From positions 2,166,001 to 2,230,000 of the forward strand of contig AP019701.1 in NCBI GenBank assembly GCA_006738865.1: 64,000 nt of DNA, given 5' to 3'. The notes beneath the pieces were generated by a model. The model was not told the DNA's origin, made no database searches, and saw only the letters and a program-made list of their open reading frames with translations. This document shows, piece after piece, positions 24,526 to 33,662 of this stretch. Every line of letters begins with the position of its first letter. The first letter of the stretch is position 1. The position numbers were made by a program, and so were the translations under genes. This stretch comes from Allostella sp. ATCC 35155. Its GTDB lineage: Bacteria; Pseudomonadota; Alphaproteobacteria; ATCC43930; Allostellaceae.

Positions 24526-25515
24526 ATGAAGCGGATTCCCTGGACCCTCGTCGTCTTCGCCGTGGCGTTCTTCGTGCCCTGGCTCGGCTCGCGCTTCTAC
24601 ACCTTCATCGCCACCGACGTCGCGATCCTGGCGCTCTTCGCACTCAGCCTCAACCTGCTGCTCGGCTATACCGGCCTCGTCTCCTTCGGGCACGCGGCCT
24701 ATTTCGGCATCGGCGCCTATACCTCGGCCATCATGATGAAGACGCTGGGCCTGCCCTTCTGGCTGGCCTGGCCGGCGGCCGGCCTCGCGGGCGGGCTGTT
24801 CGCCCTGGTCTTCGGCTTCTTCTGCGTGCGGCTGACGAAGATCTATTTCGCGATGCTGACGCTGGCCTTCGCGCAGATCGTCTGGGCCGTCTGCTTCAAG
24901 TGGAACGACGTCACCGGCGGCGAGCAGGGCATGCCCAACGTGCCTTATCCGTCGCTCGGCTGGATGGCGGCGATCCCCGGCCTCGACGGCTTCCGGGTCG
25001 GCGACCGCTTCTATCTGCTGACGCTGACGCTCGTCGCCATCGCGGTCGCCGCGCTGCGGCGGATCGTGGCCTCGCCCTTCGGCCGCATCCTGACCCTGAT
25101 CCGCGAGAACCCGGAGCGGGCGGAGTTCATCGGCATCGACGTCCGCCGCTACCAGCTCGCGGCCTTCTCGATCGCCGGGATCTTCGCCGGGCTGGCCGGC
25201 TCGCTCTTCGGCATCTTCAATCGCGGGGTGTTCCCGGACTTCGCCTACTGGACCAAGTCGGCGGAGGTGCTGATCATGACGATCCTCGGCGGCATGGGCC
25301 ATTTCTGGGGACCGGCCGTGGGGGCGGCGGCGCTCACCATCCTCAACCTGCAGATCACCGCCTACACCGAGTACTGGCCCCTCATTCTCGGCAGCATCCT
25401 GATCCTGCTCCTCTTCGCCTTTCCCGGCGGCCTCGTCGGCACCACGGTCGATCTCGCCCGCCGTCTCCGCGGCGGAACGCGCGGCAATGGGGGGCGCGAT
25501 GCTCGACGTCCGTGA
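24526..25515 (+). CDS. branched-chain-type ABC transporter permease (LivM family)
   Basis: A 329-residue permease with LLGYTGLVSFGHAAYFGIGAYTSA, AMLTLAFAQIVWAV, the cytoplasmic ENPERAEFIGIDVRRYQLAAFSIAGIFAGLAGSLFG and the ATPase-contact loop ILGGMGHFWGPAVGA. It makes the second half of the channel. Its last residues, Arg/Gly-rich, overlap the beginning of the following ATPase gene by 17 bp, so these genes are translated from one message. Confidence 0.94.
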   Translation: MKRIPWTLVVFAVAFFVPWLGSRFYTFIATDVAILALFALSLNLLLGYTGLVSFGHAAYFGIGAYTSAIMMKTLGLPFWLAWPAAGLAGGLFALVFGFFCVRLTKIYFAMLTLAFAQIVWAVCFKWNDVTGGEQGMPNVPYPSLGWMAAIPGLDGFRVGDRFYLLTLTLVAIAVAALRRIVASPFGRILTLIRENPERAEFIGIDVRRYQLAAFSIAGIFAGLAGSLFGIFNRGVFPDFAYWTKSAEVLIMTILGGMGHFWGPAVGAAALTILNLQITAYTEYWPLILGSILILLLFAFPGGLVGTTVDLARRLRGGTRGNGGRDARRP

Positions 25516-26233
25516 CCTCAAGAAGTCGTTCGCCGGCTTCCTCGCCGTCGCCGACGTCACCTTCTCGCTGCTGCCGCGGTCGGTGACGGCGATCATCGGG
25601 CCGAACGGGGCGGGCAAGTCGACCCTGTTCAACCTCATCACCGGGCATATTCCGCCGTCGGGCGGGCAGGTCTTCCACAAGGGGACGGATATCACCGCGG
25701 CGGCGCCGCATCGCATCTGCCGCCGCGGCATCGGCCGGTCCTTCCAGCACACCAACATCTTCCCCGGACTGACCGTGTTCGAATGCATCCAGGCGGCCTT
25801 CATCGCCCATCACGGGCGCGGCCGGAACATCTGGGGGCGGGCCGAGCGGCTCTACCGGGCGGAGACCGACGCGCTGCTCGGGCGACTGGGACTGGCCGAC
25901 AAGGCGGACGCGGTGGCCGGCGCGCTTTCGCACGGCAATCAGAAGCAGATCGAGCTCGGCATCGCGTTGGCGAGCGACCCCGACATCCTGCTCCTGGACG
26001 AGCCGACGGCCGGCATGTCGGCGGTCGAGACGCGCGAGACGATCGGGCTGCTGCGCTCGATCACCGAAGAGCGCGGCCTGACGCTGCTCTTCACCGAGCA
26101 TGACATGGAGGTGGTATTCGGCATCGCCGAGCGCATCGGCGTGCTCCACCAGGGCCGGCTCATCGCCCTCGGGACGCCGGACCAGATCCGGGCCGACCCC
26201 GAGGTCCGGCGCATCTATCTGGGCGGCCACTGA
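25499..26233 (+). CDS. branched-chain-type ABC transporter ATP-binding protein (LivG family)
   Basis: A 244-residue ATPase with Walker A GPNGAGKST, a LivG-type loop (GIGRSFQHTNIFPGLTVFE), a signature region LSHGNQKQIELGIAL in place of LSGGQ, Walker B ILLLDEPTAGMS and the switch His in FTEHDMEVV. The length and the C-terminal IRADPEVRRIYLGG are LivG-like. The ATG at 25499 gives the usual MLDVRDL start; an ATG at 25487 would add four residues. Its TGATG end overlaps the next start. Confidence 0.94.
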   Translation: MLDVRDLKKSFAGFLAVADVTFSLLPRSVTAIIGPNGAGKSTLFNLITGHIPPSGGQVFHKGTDITAAAPHRICRRGIGRSFQHTNIFPGLTVFECIQAAFIAHHGRGRNIWGRAERLYRAETDALLGRLGLADKADAVAGALSHGNQKQIELGIALASDPDILLLDEPTAGMSAVETRETIGLLRSITEERGLTLLFTEHDMEVVFGIAERIGVLHQGRLIALGTPDQIRADPEVRRIYLGGH

Positions 26234-26940
26234 TGGCAAGCCTGCTCGAGGTTCGCGACCTGCATACGGCCTACGGCCTCTCGCAGGTCCTGTTCGGGGT
26301 GTCGCTGGAGATCCAGGCCGGCGAATGCGTCTGCCTGCTGGGGCGGAACGGCGTCGGCAAGTCGACGACGATCCGGTCGATCATGGGCCTGACCCGGCCA
26401 AGCCGCGGCGAGGTCCGCTGGAAGGGCGGCAGCATCCTTGGCTGGCCGCCGTTCCGGGTCGCGCGAGCCGGCATCGGCTTCGTGCCGGAGGATCGCCGGG
26501 TCTTCGCCGACCTCACGGTCCGGGAGAACCTGGACGTCGCGCGGCAGGTCTCCCGCCGGCCCGGCGAGTGGACGGCGGAGGCCGTCTTCGAACTCTTTCC
26601 GCCGCTCCGGCCGATCGCCGGGCGGCGTGCCGGATACCTGTCGGGCGGCGAGCAGCAGATGCTGACCATCGGCCGCACCCTCATGGGCAACCCGGAGCTG
26701 CTGCTGCTCGACGAGCCGTCGGAGGGGCTGGCGCCGCTCGTCGTCGAGCACCTGCTGGAGCAGGTGACGGCGCTGAAGCGGCGCGGCCTGACGATCCTGC
26801 TGGCCGAGCAGGGCATCGCCTTCTCGCTGCAGCTTGCCGACCGGGTCTATGTGCTGGAGAAGGGGACCGTCCGCTTCTCGGGGGCGGCGGCCGAACTGCG
26901 CGAAGACGAAGCGCTCCGCGACCGCCTGCTCGCCCTTTGA
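26233..26940 (+). CDS. branched-chain-type ABC transporter ATP-binding protein (LivF family)
   Basis: A 235-residue ATPase with Walker A GRNGVGKST, the LivF loop GIGFVPEDRRVFADLTVRENLD, signature YLSGGEQQMLTIGRTLM, Walker B LLLLDEPSEGLAP and LAEQGIAFSL. It pairs with the LivG-type ATPase to power the importer. Its start shares one base with the previous stop (TGATG), the tightest coupling in the operon. Confidence 0.94.
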   Translation: MASLLEVRDLHTAYGLSQVLFGVSLEIQAGECVCLLGRNGVGKSTTIRSIMGLTRPSRGEVRWKGGSILGWPPFRVARAGIGFVPEDRRVFADLTVRENLDVARQVSRRPGEWTAEAVFELFPPLRPIAGRRAGYLSGGEQQMLTIGRTLMGNPELLLLDEPSEGLAPLVVEHLLEQVTALKRRGLTILLAEQGIAFSLQLADRVYVLEKGTVRFSGAAAELREDEALRDRLLAL

Positions 26941-26971
26941 TCCTGCAACCGCAACCGCCAGGGAGCGATCC

Positions 26972-27172
26972 ATGCCGTTCGTCAACATCCGCATCGTCGA
27001 GGGCCACTCGCCCGCCCGCAAGGACGAGATGGCCCGCCGTATCGCCGCCACCATCTCGGAGGTCGCAGAGGTTCCGCAGGAGGCGATCTGGGTCGTCTTC
27101 GAGGACGTGAAGGCCGACGAATGGTACGTCGGCGCGGATTCCGTGGCGGTCCTGCGCGCCAGGGCCGGGTGA
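26972..27172 (+). CDS. 4-oxalocrotonate tautomerase-family protein
   Basis: A 66-residue protein beginning Met-Pro (MPFVNIRIVEGHS); removal of Met exposes the catalytic N-terminal Pro. The rest (KDEMARRIAATISEVAEVPQEAIWVVFEDV) fits the short tautomerase fold, which assembles as hexamers. Typical reactions are keto-enol shifts in aromatic-ring catabolism. Its place between the importer and the SMP-30 gene suggests a catabolic step on the transported compound. GGGAG lies 7 nt before the ATG. It is somewhat longer than the 60-62 residues of classical 4-OT. Confidence 0.9.
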   Translation: MPFVNIRIVEGHSPARKDEMARRIAATISEVAEVPQEAIWVVFEDVKADEWYVGADSVAVLRARAG

Positions 27173-27174
27173 CG

Positions 27175-28065
27175 ATGTCGGTCGATATCCGCGATCCGCG
27201 AATGGCGGCCGTCGTCGGCGGCGCCGTGCGCTTCGACAAGATCGCCGGCGACTGCCTCTTCACCGAAGGCCCGCTGTGGCATCCGGGCGGCCGCTACCTG
27301 CTCTTCAGCGACATGCCGGGCGACCATCTGCGCCGCTGGAGCGAGGCCGAGGGCGTCACGACCTTCCGCAAGCCCTGCAACCAGTCGAACGGGCTGGCCT
27401 GGGACCGCGAGGGCCGGCTCCTGGCCTGCGAGCACGCGACGAGCCGGGTGACGCGGACCGAGGCGGACGGCACGATCACGGTGCTGGCGAGCCACCATGA
27501 GGGCAGGGAACTCAACAGTCCGAACGACCTCGTGGTGAAGCGCGACGGGGCGATCTATTTCAGCGATCCGACCTACGGCCGGGCGGAATATTACGGCCGG
27601 CCGCGGCCGACGGAACTCGACTTCCGTGGCGTGTTCCGCATCGCGCCGGACGGCGGATTGCGCCTGCTGGCTGACGATTTCGCCCAGCCGAACGGCCTGT
27701 GCTTCTCGGCCGACGAGCGCCGCCTCTTCGTCAACGACACCGACCGCCAGCACATCCGCGTGTTCGACGTCGCCGCCGACGGCTCGCTGTCCGGCGGCAG
27801 GGTGTGGGCGGAGACGCGGGGCGAGGGGCCCGGCGCCCCGGACGGGATGAAGATGGACTCCGCCGGCAACCTCTATTGCTGCGGACCGGGCGGCATCCAT
27901 GTCTTCGCGCCGGATGCCGCCTGCCTGGGCGTCATCCGGGTGCCGGAATATGCCGCGAATTTCTGCTGGGGCGACGACGACCGCAAGAGCCTGTTCGTCA
28001 CGGCCTCGACCTCGGTCTACCGCATCCGTCTGGCCGCGCCCGGGACTTCGCAGTTCTTGGACTGA
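27175..28065 (+). CDS. SMP-30/gluconolactonase-family protein
   Basis: A 296-residue six-bladed propeller. The metal-binding Glu of strand 1 is in FTEGPLWHP, the Asn ligand in SPNDLVVKRDGAIYFSDPTYG, another Asn in QPNGLCFSADERRLFVNDT and the Asp in GAPDGMKMDSAGNLYCCGPGG. Members hydrolyse sugar or other lactones. It starts 2 bp after the tautomerase stop, so it belongs to the same message. It closes the 20211-28065 block and abuts, tail to tail, the histidine kinase gene. Confidence 0.91.
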   Translation: MSVDIRDPRMAAVVGGAVRFDKIAGDCLFTEGPLWHPGGRYLLFSDMPGDHLRRWSEAEGVTTFRKPCNQSNGLAWDREGRLLACEHATSRVTRTEADGTITVLASHHEGRELNSPNDLVVKRDGAIYFSDPTYGRAEYYGRPRPTELDFRGVFRIAPDGGLRLLADDFAQPNGLCFSADERRLFVNDTDRQHIRVFDVAADGSLSGGRVWAETRGEGPGAPDGMKMDSAGNLYCCGPGGIHVFAPDAACLGVIRVPEYAANFCWGDDDRKSLFVTASTSVYRIRLAAPGTSQFLD

Positions 28066-28083
28066 GCCCCGCAGCCGGTGGCG

Positions 28084-29751
28084 TCACTCGTCCCGCGGCG
28101 CGGGAAGGGTGACGCGCACGGTGGTTCCGCGTCCCGGCTCGCTGGTGATGGAGAGGGCGCCGCCATGGAGCGCGGCCAGCCGCGCCGCGATCGGCACGCC
28201 CAGTCCCGTGCCGCCGCCTTCGCCGCCGACCTGACCGAACGGCTCGAGCGCCTTGGCGATGCCGGCGGCGTCCATCCCGATGCCGTCGTCGACGATCTCG
28301 ATGTCGATGCAGCCGTCGGCGGCCGTCGCGGCGTGCAGCACGACATGACCGCCCGCCGGCGTGAACTTCACTGCGTTCGACAGCAGGTTGATCAGGATCT
28401 GCCGCAAGGCCAACTCGTCGGCATCGACGACGAGCCCGGGCACGGCGCGCGTCGACAGGATCACGCCTTTCTGCACGGCCTGCGGGCTGACCAGCCGCAT
28501 GCAGGCCTCGGCGACATGAACCCAGTCGAGCCGGCGGATCGTCAGCTCGCGCCGTCCGGCCTCGATCTTCGACAGGTCGAGGACGCCGTTGACGATCTCC
28601 ACCAGCAGCAGGCCGCTCTCGTGGATGTGCTCGACATACTTGCGATAGCGCGGATTGCCGATCGGTCCCCAGGTCTCCGAGCGCATCAGCTCCGAGAAGC
28701 CGATCATGGCGTTGAGCGGCGTGCGCAGGTCGTGGCTGGCGGCGGCGACCAGCATCGACTTGGCACGGCTGGCCGCCTCGGCCTCGCGCAGTTCGCTGAC
28801 CAGCGAGACGATCGTCAGCACCGTCAGCGCCAGGAGCACGATCAGGACCCCCACCAGCTGCAGCGGATTGCCGATCGAGGGATCCTGGAAGGGCCCGAAG
28901 CCGGCGACGGTGGCCCCGGCCGCAACGATGGCGACGAGGGATACGAGCGAATAGGCCGCGCGCAGGGAGATCCGCAGCGCCACCCACGACAGCGGGATGA
29001 CGAGGAGGAACGGCAGGCCCCAGGGGATCGCGCCCGGCAGGGGCAGGGTGGCGAACAGCGCAATCGCCCCGACGGCGACCGCGATCCAGATCGCCAGATT
29101 GCGCCCGAACGCCTGCTGTCCCTCGTCGGTCGCCTCGCGCTCGATGCCGAGCAGCAGCAGCAGCGCCGGGGCGAAGCAGAGCGTGCCGCCGCTGTCGCAC
29201 AGCCACCACTGCACCCAGACGGAATAGGCCTGGCTGAGGGTGAGGTCGTTCGCGAGCGCGATCGCGGTGGCGCCGGTCGTGGCCGTGATCGCCGGATGCA
29301 GCAGGACGTTGCACAGGATGAAGGCGACGACGCCGGTGAAGCGGGTGAAGACGCCGCGCGCCGGCCGGAAGTGCCGCAGGAGCGCCGCGGCCGCCACCGG
29401 GCCGAGGGAGTTTCCGAGCGATATCAGGACCGTCGCCGGGAAGGAGGCCGAGAACACGAAGAAGTTGACGAGGAACGAGCCGATGAAGATGCCGGGGGCG
29501 AGGCGGATGCCGCCCAGCATGGCCGCCACCACCGCGACGCTGGCCGGCAGCCAGATCGGCGCGGGGAACAGGCCGTAGACGGCGAAGAACTGGCTGACCG
29601 CCAGCCCGAGCACGCAATAGCCGAGTGCGGCCGCCAAGTTGGCGCCGAGCCAGTGGGCCGGGCCGAAGGCGGTACCGGTCGTGCGGATCGCACGCTGCGG
29701 CTTTGCGGCCGGCGGGATCAGCGGCGCATCCGCGGATGCGGACAGGCTCAT
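28084..29751 (-). CDS. membrane sensor histidine kinase with N-terminal MASE1-type domain
   Basis: A 555-residue protein. The N-terminal half (about residues 33-310) has around 8-10 membrane helices, with AVYGLFPAPIWLPASVAVVAAMLGGIRLAPGIFIGSFLVN, the MASE1 pattern. Then comes a HisKA domain with the phosphoacceptor His340 in ASHDLRTPLN and an ATPase domain (LINLLSNAVKFTPAGG, VDDGIGMD, GGEGGGTGLGVPIAARL, GRGTTVRVTLP). There is no receiver domain and no response regulator next to it, so it is an orphan kinase. The ATG at 29751 is preceded by GGAAG; an in-frame ATG exists 14 codons upstream. It is divergent from the phosphatase gene. Confidence 0.88.
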   Translation of the reverse strand: MSLSASADAPLIPPAAKPQRAIRTTGTAFGPAHWLGANLAAALGYCVLGLAVSQFFAVYGLFPAPIWLPASVAVVAAMLGGIRLAPGIFIGSFLVNFFVFSASFPATVLISLGNSLGPVAAAALLRHFRPARGVFTRFTGVVAFILCNVLLHPAITATTGATAIALANDLTLSQAYSVWVQWWLCDSGGTLCFAPALLLLLGIEREATDEGQQAFGRNLAIWIAVAVGAIALFATLPLPGAIPWGLPFLLVIPLSWVALRISLRAAYSLVSLVAIVAAGATVAGFGPFQDPSIGNPLQLVGVLIVLLALTVLTIVSLVSELREAEAASRAKSMLVAAASHDLRTPLNAMIGFSELMRSETWGPIGNPRYRKYVEHIHESGLLLVEIVNGVLDLSKIEAGRRELTIRRLDWVHVAEACMRLVSPQAVQKGVILSTRAVPGLVVDADELALRQILINLLSNAVKFTPAGGHVVLHAATAADGCIDIEIVDDGIGMDAAGIAKALEPFGQVGGEGGGTGLGVPIAARLAALHGGALSITSEPGRGTTVRVTLPAPRDE

Positions 29752-29935
29752 GCGGGTGTGCTTCCTCGTTCGCTGCAACGGCGGCAGGCCCATGCCGGTC
29801 TCGCCCTCGCGCACTGCAATATTAAATCATTCGATGCCGCGGCCAAAGTCGTCTGCGACCACACGTCCCGTGCGGATTTCCCTCCCGGCCATGGTAGAAG
29901 CCGGCGTCCCGGCGCCTGTGGTAGAAAGATCCCCG

Positions 29936-30640
29936 ATGATCAGACGTTGGACGCGGCCTGCGGCAAACCGGGTGCGCCGCTGGCGCGGCACCATGGCGAC
30001 GCCATGGCAGCGGGCGCTGGGTCGCTTCGAATTCGTGTTCATGGATCACGCGTTCTTCCGCCACATCAAGCTCAACCTGCACCAGGTCACGCCGCAGATG
30101 TGGCGATCGGCCCAGCCGTCGCCAAGCCATATCGCCCGGATGGCGCGCCAGGGCGTCCGGACGGTCATCAATCTGCGCGGCGCGCGCGACTGCGCTACCT
30201 ACCTCCTCGAGCAGCAGGCGTGCCGGCGGCACGGCCTGACGCTGGTCGACTTTCCCCTGACTTCGCGCGAGCCGCCATCGCCGGATCGGATCGCCGCCTT
30301 CGACCGGATGCTTGCCCAGATCGAGTACCCGGCGGTGATGCACTGCAAGTCCGGCGCCGATCGCGCCGGCATCGGTGCGGCGCTCTATCTCATGCTGCGC
30401 GAAGGCCGTCCGCTGGCCGACGCGCAGGCCCAGCTCCATTGGCGCTTCGGCCATGTCCGCCAGTCGCCGACCGGCGTGCTCGACTACATGCTCGAACGCT
30501 ACGCCGCCGCCCTCGGGAACGAGGGCATCGATTTCCGCGAGTGGGTGCGCCGCGGCTTCGATCCGCTGGCCATGCGCGCGGAGTTCCGCGCCGGCCGCGC
30601 CGGCACCTTCCTGGTCGAGCGCATCCTACGACGGGAGTGA
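29936..30640 (+). CDS. dual-specificity/tyrosine phosphatase-like protein
   Basis: A 234-residue protein with the cysteine phosphatase loop HCKSGADR: nucleophile Cys137 and Arg143 in the HCX5R motif. WRSAQPSPSHIARMARQGVRTVINLRGARDC upstream is the typical start of the bacterial DSP/PTP domain, where Asp in LVDFPL may be the general acid. There is no signal peptide, so it is cytoplasmic; related proteins act on phosphotyrosine, phosphoinositides or sugar phosphates. The N-terminus (RRWTRPAANRVRRWRG) is unusually basic, and the start ATG 29936 is not certain. Its 3' end overlaps the convergent ABC exporter gene by 15 bp. Confidence 0.87.
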   Translation: MIRRWTRPAANRVRRWRGTMATPWQRALGRFEFVFMDHAFFRHIKLNLHQVTPQMWRSAQPSPSHIARMARQGVRTVINLRGARDCATYLLEQQACRRHGLTLVDFPLTSREPPSPDRIAAFDRMLAQIEYPAVMHCKSGADRAGIGAALYLMLREGRPLADAQAQLHWRFGHVRQSPTGVLDYMLERYAAALGNEGIDFREWVRRGFDPLAMRAEFRAGRAGTFLVERILRRE

Positions 30641-32419
30641 CACGGGCTCCGGGGCGTCGTGGAACTGCATGCGGCTGAGCCGGGCATAGATGCCGTCGGT
30701 TCGCAGCAGTTCCTCGTGGGTTCCGCGCTCGACGATGCGGCCGCGATCCATAACGCAGATGAGGTCGGCCCGTCGCACGGTCGCGAGGCGATGGGCGATC
30801 ACCAGCGTCGTCCGCCCCTCGGACAGCCGTTCCAGGGCACCCTGGACCAGGGTTTCGGATTCGGCGTCGAGCGCGCTTGTCGCCTCGTCGAGCAGCAGGA
30901 TGGGGGCGTCCCGCAGGATCGCGCGGGCCAGCGCGATGCGCTGGCGTTCGCCGCCGGACAGGCGGGTGCCGCGGTCGCCGACCCTGCTTGCGTAGCCTTC
31001 GGGCAGACGCGCGACGAAATCATGCGCGTGGGCCGCCCGTGCGGCGGCCTCGATCGCGGCGTCGTCGGCGCCGGGGCGGCCGAAGGCGATGTTGGCGCGA
31101 ACGGTGTCGTCGAACAGGATGGCGTCCTGGCTGACCAGCGTGATGGCGCCGCGCAGGCTCGCGAGCGTCACGGTGCGGACATCCTGGCCGTCGATGGCGA
31201 CACTGCCGCCGTCGACGTCGAAGAGGCGCGGGATCAGGTTGAAGATCGTCGACTTGCCGGCGCCGCTGCGGCCGACCAGGGCGACGGTCTTGCCCGCAGG
31301 CACCACGAGATCGACGCCGTCGAGGGCGGCGGCCTCGTCGCTATAGGAGAAGCGGACGTCCGAGAAGGTGACGCTGCCGCCGGCGACGACGAGCGGGCGC
31401 GCGTCCGGCCGGTCGATCACGCAGGGCGCCCGGTCGAGCATGGCGTAGATGCGCTCCAGCGCTGCCATCCCTTCCTGGACTACGGCGTTGAGCGTGCCGA
31501 CGGCCCGCACCGGCTGGGCCGCCATCAGCAGCGCCGTCACGAAGCCGGTGAAGGTCCCGACCGTGCCGCCGCCGGTCAGCATCCGCCAGCCGGCGAAGGC
31601 GATGACCCCGCCGACCGCGACCCCGCCGAGCACCTCCAGGATCGGGTCGAGCCGGGCCCGGCTGCGGGTCGACCGCATATAGAGGTCGTACAGCCGTTCG
31701 AACGCCCCGTCGGCGCGCCGGCGCTCGTAGGATTCCAGGCCATAGGTCTTGACCATGCGCGCGCCGGCCAGGCTTTCGCCGAGCATCGAGGTGATCTCGC
31801 CCAGATGCTCCTGCGTCACCCGGGAAACCCGGCGCAGGCGCTTGCCGACACCGATGATCGGCAGGGCCGCGATCGGGTAGACGACGAAGACCACCAGCGA
31901 CAGCATCCAGTCGAGATAGATCATGGCGGCGACCAGCGCCCCGATCATCAGGACGTCGCGCACGAGGTTGTTGATCGCCCGCTGCAGGGCGACGCGCACC
32001 AGGGTGACGTCGTTGACGAAGCGCGAGACGTGAGTGCCCACCGGGACGGCCGTCACCTCGCCGAAATCGGCGCCGAGAAGATGGCCGAACATGCGTTTCT
32101 GGAGGTCGGCGGCCGTGCGCTGGACGAGCTTCTCGGTCAGCACGTTCTGGCCGTAGGTGGCGATCCCCTTGAGGAGCGTCACCGCGAGCGCCAGCGCCGG
32201 AACCAGCCACACGACCATGTGGTCGCGGGCGGTGAAGAGGTCGAAGGTCCAGTCGATGATGAGCGGGTAGACGCCCGCGATTCCGGCAACCGTCGCCATC
32301 AGGATCAGCACGGCGACGATGTCGAAGCCGCGGCCGGCGATGTGGTCCGACCAGAGGCGCCGGATCAGGGACCAGTCGGCGCCGCGTCGCGAGACGGTCT
32401 TGCTGGGAGCGTTCGTCAT
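30626..32419 (-). CDS. MsbA-like ABC exporter (fused permease/ATPase)
   Basis: A 597-residue half-transporter: six membrane helices (residues about 30-320) then an ATPase with Walker A VGRSGAGKST, signature RLSGGERQRIALARAIL, Walker B ILLLDEATSALD and the His switch in VIAHRL. The intracellular loops (FGEVTAVPVGTHVSRFVNDVTLVR) and GESLAGARMVKTYGLE are like those of lipid A flippase MsbA and its relatives. It would act as a homodimer in the inner membrane exporting a lipid or hydrophobic compound. The ATG at 32419 (MTNAPSK) was chosen as the nearest sensible start. Confidence 0.92.
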   Translation of the reverse strand: MTNAPSKTVSRRGADWSLIRRLWSDHIAGRGFDIVAVLILMATVAGIAGVYPLIIDWTFDLFTARDHMVVWLVPALALAVTLLKGIATYGQNVLTEKLVQRTAADLQKRMFGHLLGADFGEVTAVPVGTHVSRFVNDVTLVRVALQRAINNLVRDVLMIGALVAAMIYLDWMLSLVVFVVYPIAALPIIGVGKRLRRVSRVTQEHLGEITSMLGESLAGARMVKTYGLESYERRRADGAFERLYDLYMRSTRSRARLDPILEVLGGVAVGGVIAFAGWRMLTGGGTVGTFTGFVTALLMAAQPVRAVGTLNAVVQEGMAALERIYAMLDRAPCVIDRPDARPLVVAGGSVTFSDVRFSYSDEAAALDGVDLVVPAGKTVALVGRSGAGKSTIFNLIPRLFDVDGGSVAIDGQDVRTVTLASLRGAITLVSQDAILFDDTVRANIAFGRPGADDAAIEAAARAAHAHDFVARLPEGYASRVGDRGTRLSGGERQRIALARAILRDAPILLLDEATSALDAESETLVQGALERLSEGRTTLVIAHRLATVRRADLICVMDRGRIVERGTHEELLRTDGIYARLSRMQFHDAPEPVSLPS

Positions 32420-32463
32420 TGCGTGCGGATAGCTGGAACTGCCGCCCGTGCCAAGGCGGCCAG

Positions 32464-33558
32464 TCACCGCGGCAGGCGAAACACGGGCCGGAGGCGGACG
32501 TGGTCGGGCAGGTCGAAGCCGAGACCGGGGGCGGCAGGGATCGCGATGCGGCCGGCGACCGGCCGGCGAAGGCCGTCCGGCACCAGTTCCTGCAGGTGAT
32601 CATGGACGCGGTGGTGCTCGACCCAGCCGACGCCGGGAATGGTGCCGCAATGCAGCGCGGTCGCCTGCAGGACGGCCGTCGCGTGGCATTGTGGAGACAG
32701 CGGCACGCCATGTTCGCGCGCCAGTGCGGCCAGTTGCGCGATCCCGCCGACACCGCCGACGAGGCCGGGGTTGGCCTGCAGCCAGCCCGCCGCACCGCAC
32801 TCGACCAGGCGGCGCTGAACCGTCGGATCGTATGCGCCCTCGCCCAGCACCAGCGGGATCGGCGCATGGCGAGCGATCTCCGCAAGGCCCTCCAGGTCGG
32901 CCAGCAGGATCGGGGCCTGGAAGGCCGCGACTCCGGCATCGGCGAGCCGCGCCGCCATGCGTGCGCCGCTGCTGCGGTCGTAGCACTCGACGCCGTCGAC
33001 GATCAGCAGCGCGTCCCCGGTCGCCGCACGGGCGGTGCGAACCCGCCGCAGGTCCTCCTCCGCGTCGAGGCCGCCGATCTTCATCTTGACCGCCGGAAAG
33101 CCGTCGCGGACATAGCTCGCCAGTTCGGCCGCCAGCGCTTCTGCGTCCTTGCCCGGCCCGTAGAGGCCGCCGCTGGCATAGGCGGCGACCGCGCCGTGGC
33201 GGCTGCCATGGAGGGCCGCCAGCGGCAGCCCGGACCGGCGGGCGGCGAGGTCCGACAACGCGATGGCGACGGCGCTGGCCGCGCCCGCCTCGGGCCAGCC
33301 GGCCGGCGGCGGGGCGGGCCGTTCCGACAAGGCCTCGGCGTCCGCTCCGACGATCGCGGCTGCCACCCGCTCCAGCGCCGCGAAGCTCAAGGCGATCTCG
33401 TCCTGGCGGCACCACGCCTCGCCGATGCCGAAGGCGCCGTCCTCGTCTTCGATCCGCAGCAACGGCGCCCGGCGCTCCCGCCACACCGTGGCGGGGTTCC
33501 AGGACGGCGGGTCCATCGGCTGCCGGAACTCGAAGGCGGTGACCCGGCGAATGCTCAA
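32464..33558 (-). CDS. enolase-superfamily protein (mandelate racemase/muconate lactonizing type) with altered metal site
   Basis: A 364-residue protein with the superfamily's capping domain and barrel. The KxK pair is Lys158/Lys160 (VKMKIGG) and the first metal ligand is Asp188 (LIVDGVECYD). The second metal ligand, normally Glu in a FEEP-like motif, reads Gln214 (AFQAPILLAD). The third is Glu240 (LVLGEGAYD). The Asp after it is Asn263 (LQANPG), and His292 (PQCHATA) may be the base of the second half. The fold is otherwise intact, so this may be a divergent enzyme. The start is TTG at 33558 with no clear ribosome site. It is divergent from a polar amino acid ABC importer 104 bp away, which may bring in its substrate. 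Confidence 0.86.
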   Translation of the reverse strand: MSIRRVTAFEFRQPMDPPSWNPATVWRERRAPLLRIEDEDGAFGIGEAWCRQDEIALSFAALERVAAAIVGADAEALSERPAPPPAGWPEAGAASAVAIALSDLAARRSGLPLAALHGSRHGAVAAYASGGLYGPGKDAEALAAELASYVRDGFPAVKMKIGGLDAEEDLRRVRTARAATGDALLIVDGVECYDRSSGARMAARLADAGVAAFQAPILLADLEGLAEIARHAPIPLVLGEGAYDPTVQRRLVECGAAGWLQANPGLVGGVGGIAQLAALAREHGVPLSPQCHATAVLQATALHCGTIPGVGWVEHHRVHDHLQELVPDGLRRPVAGRIAIPAAPGLGFDLPDHVRLRPVFRLPR

Positions 33559-33662
33559 CCGGAAGCCGCATCCCGCGCCCGGCGCCGCTCGCTTCTGTTC
33601 AAGCGCGCGTCGGACCGCTTACAGTCTCTCATTGTGGAACTCGTCCTCGAGGAGGGGCTGCG

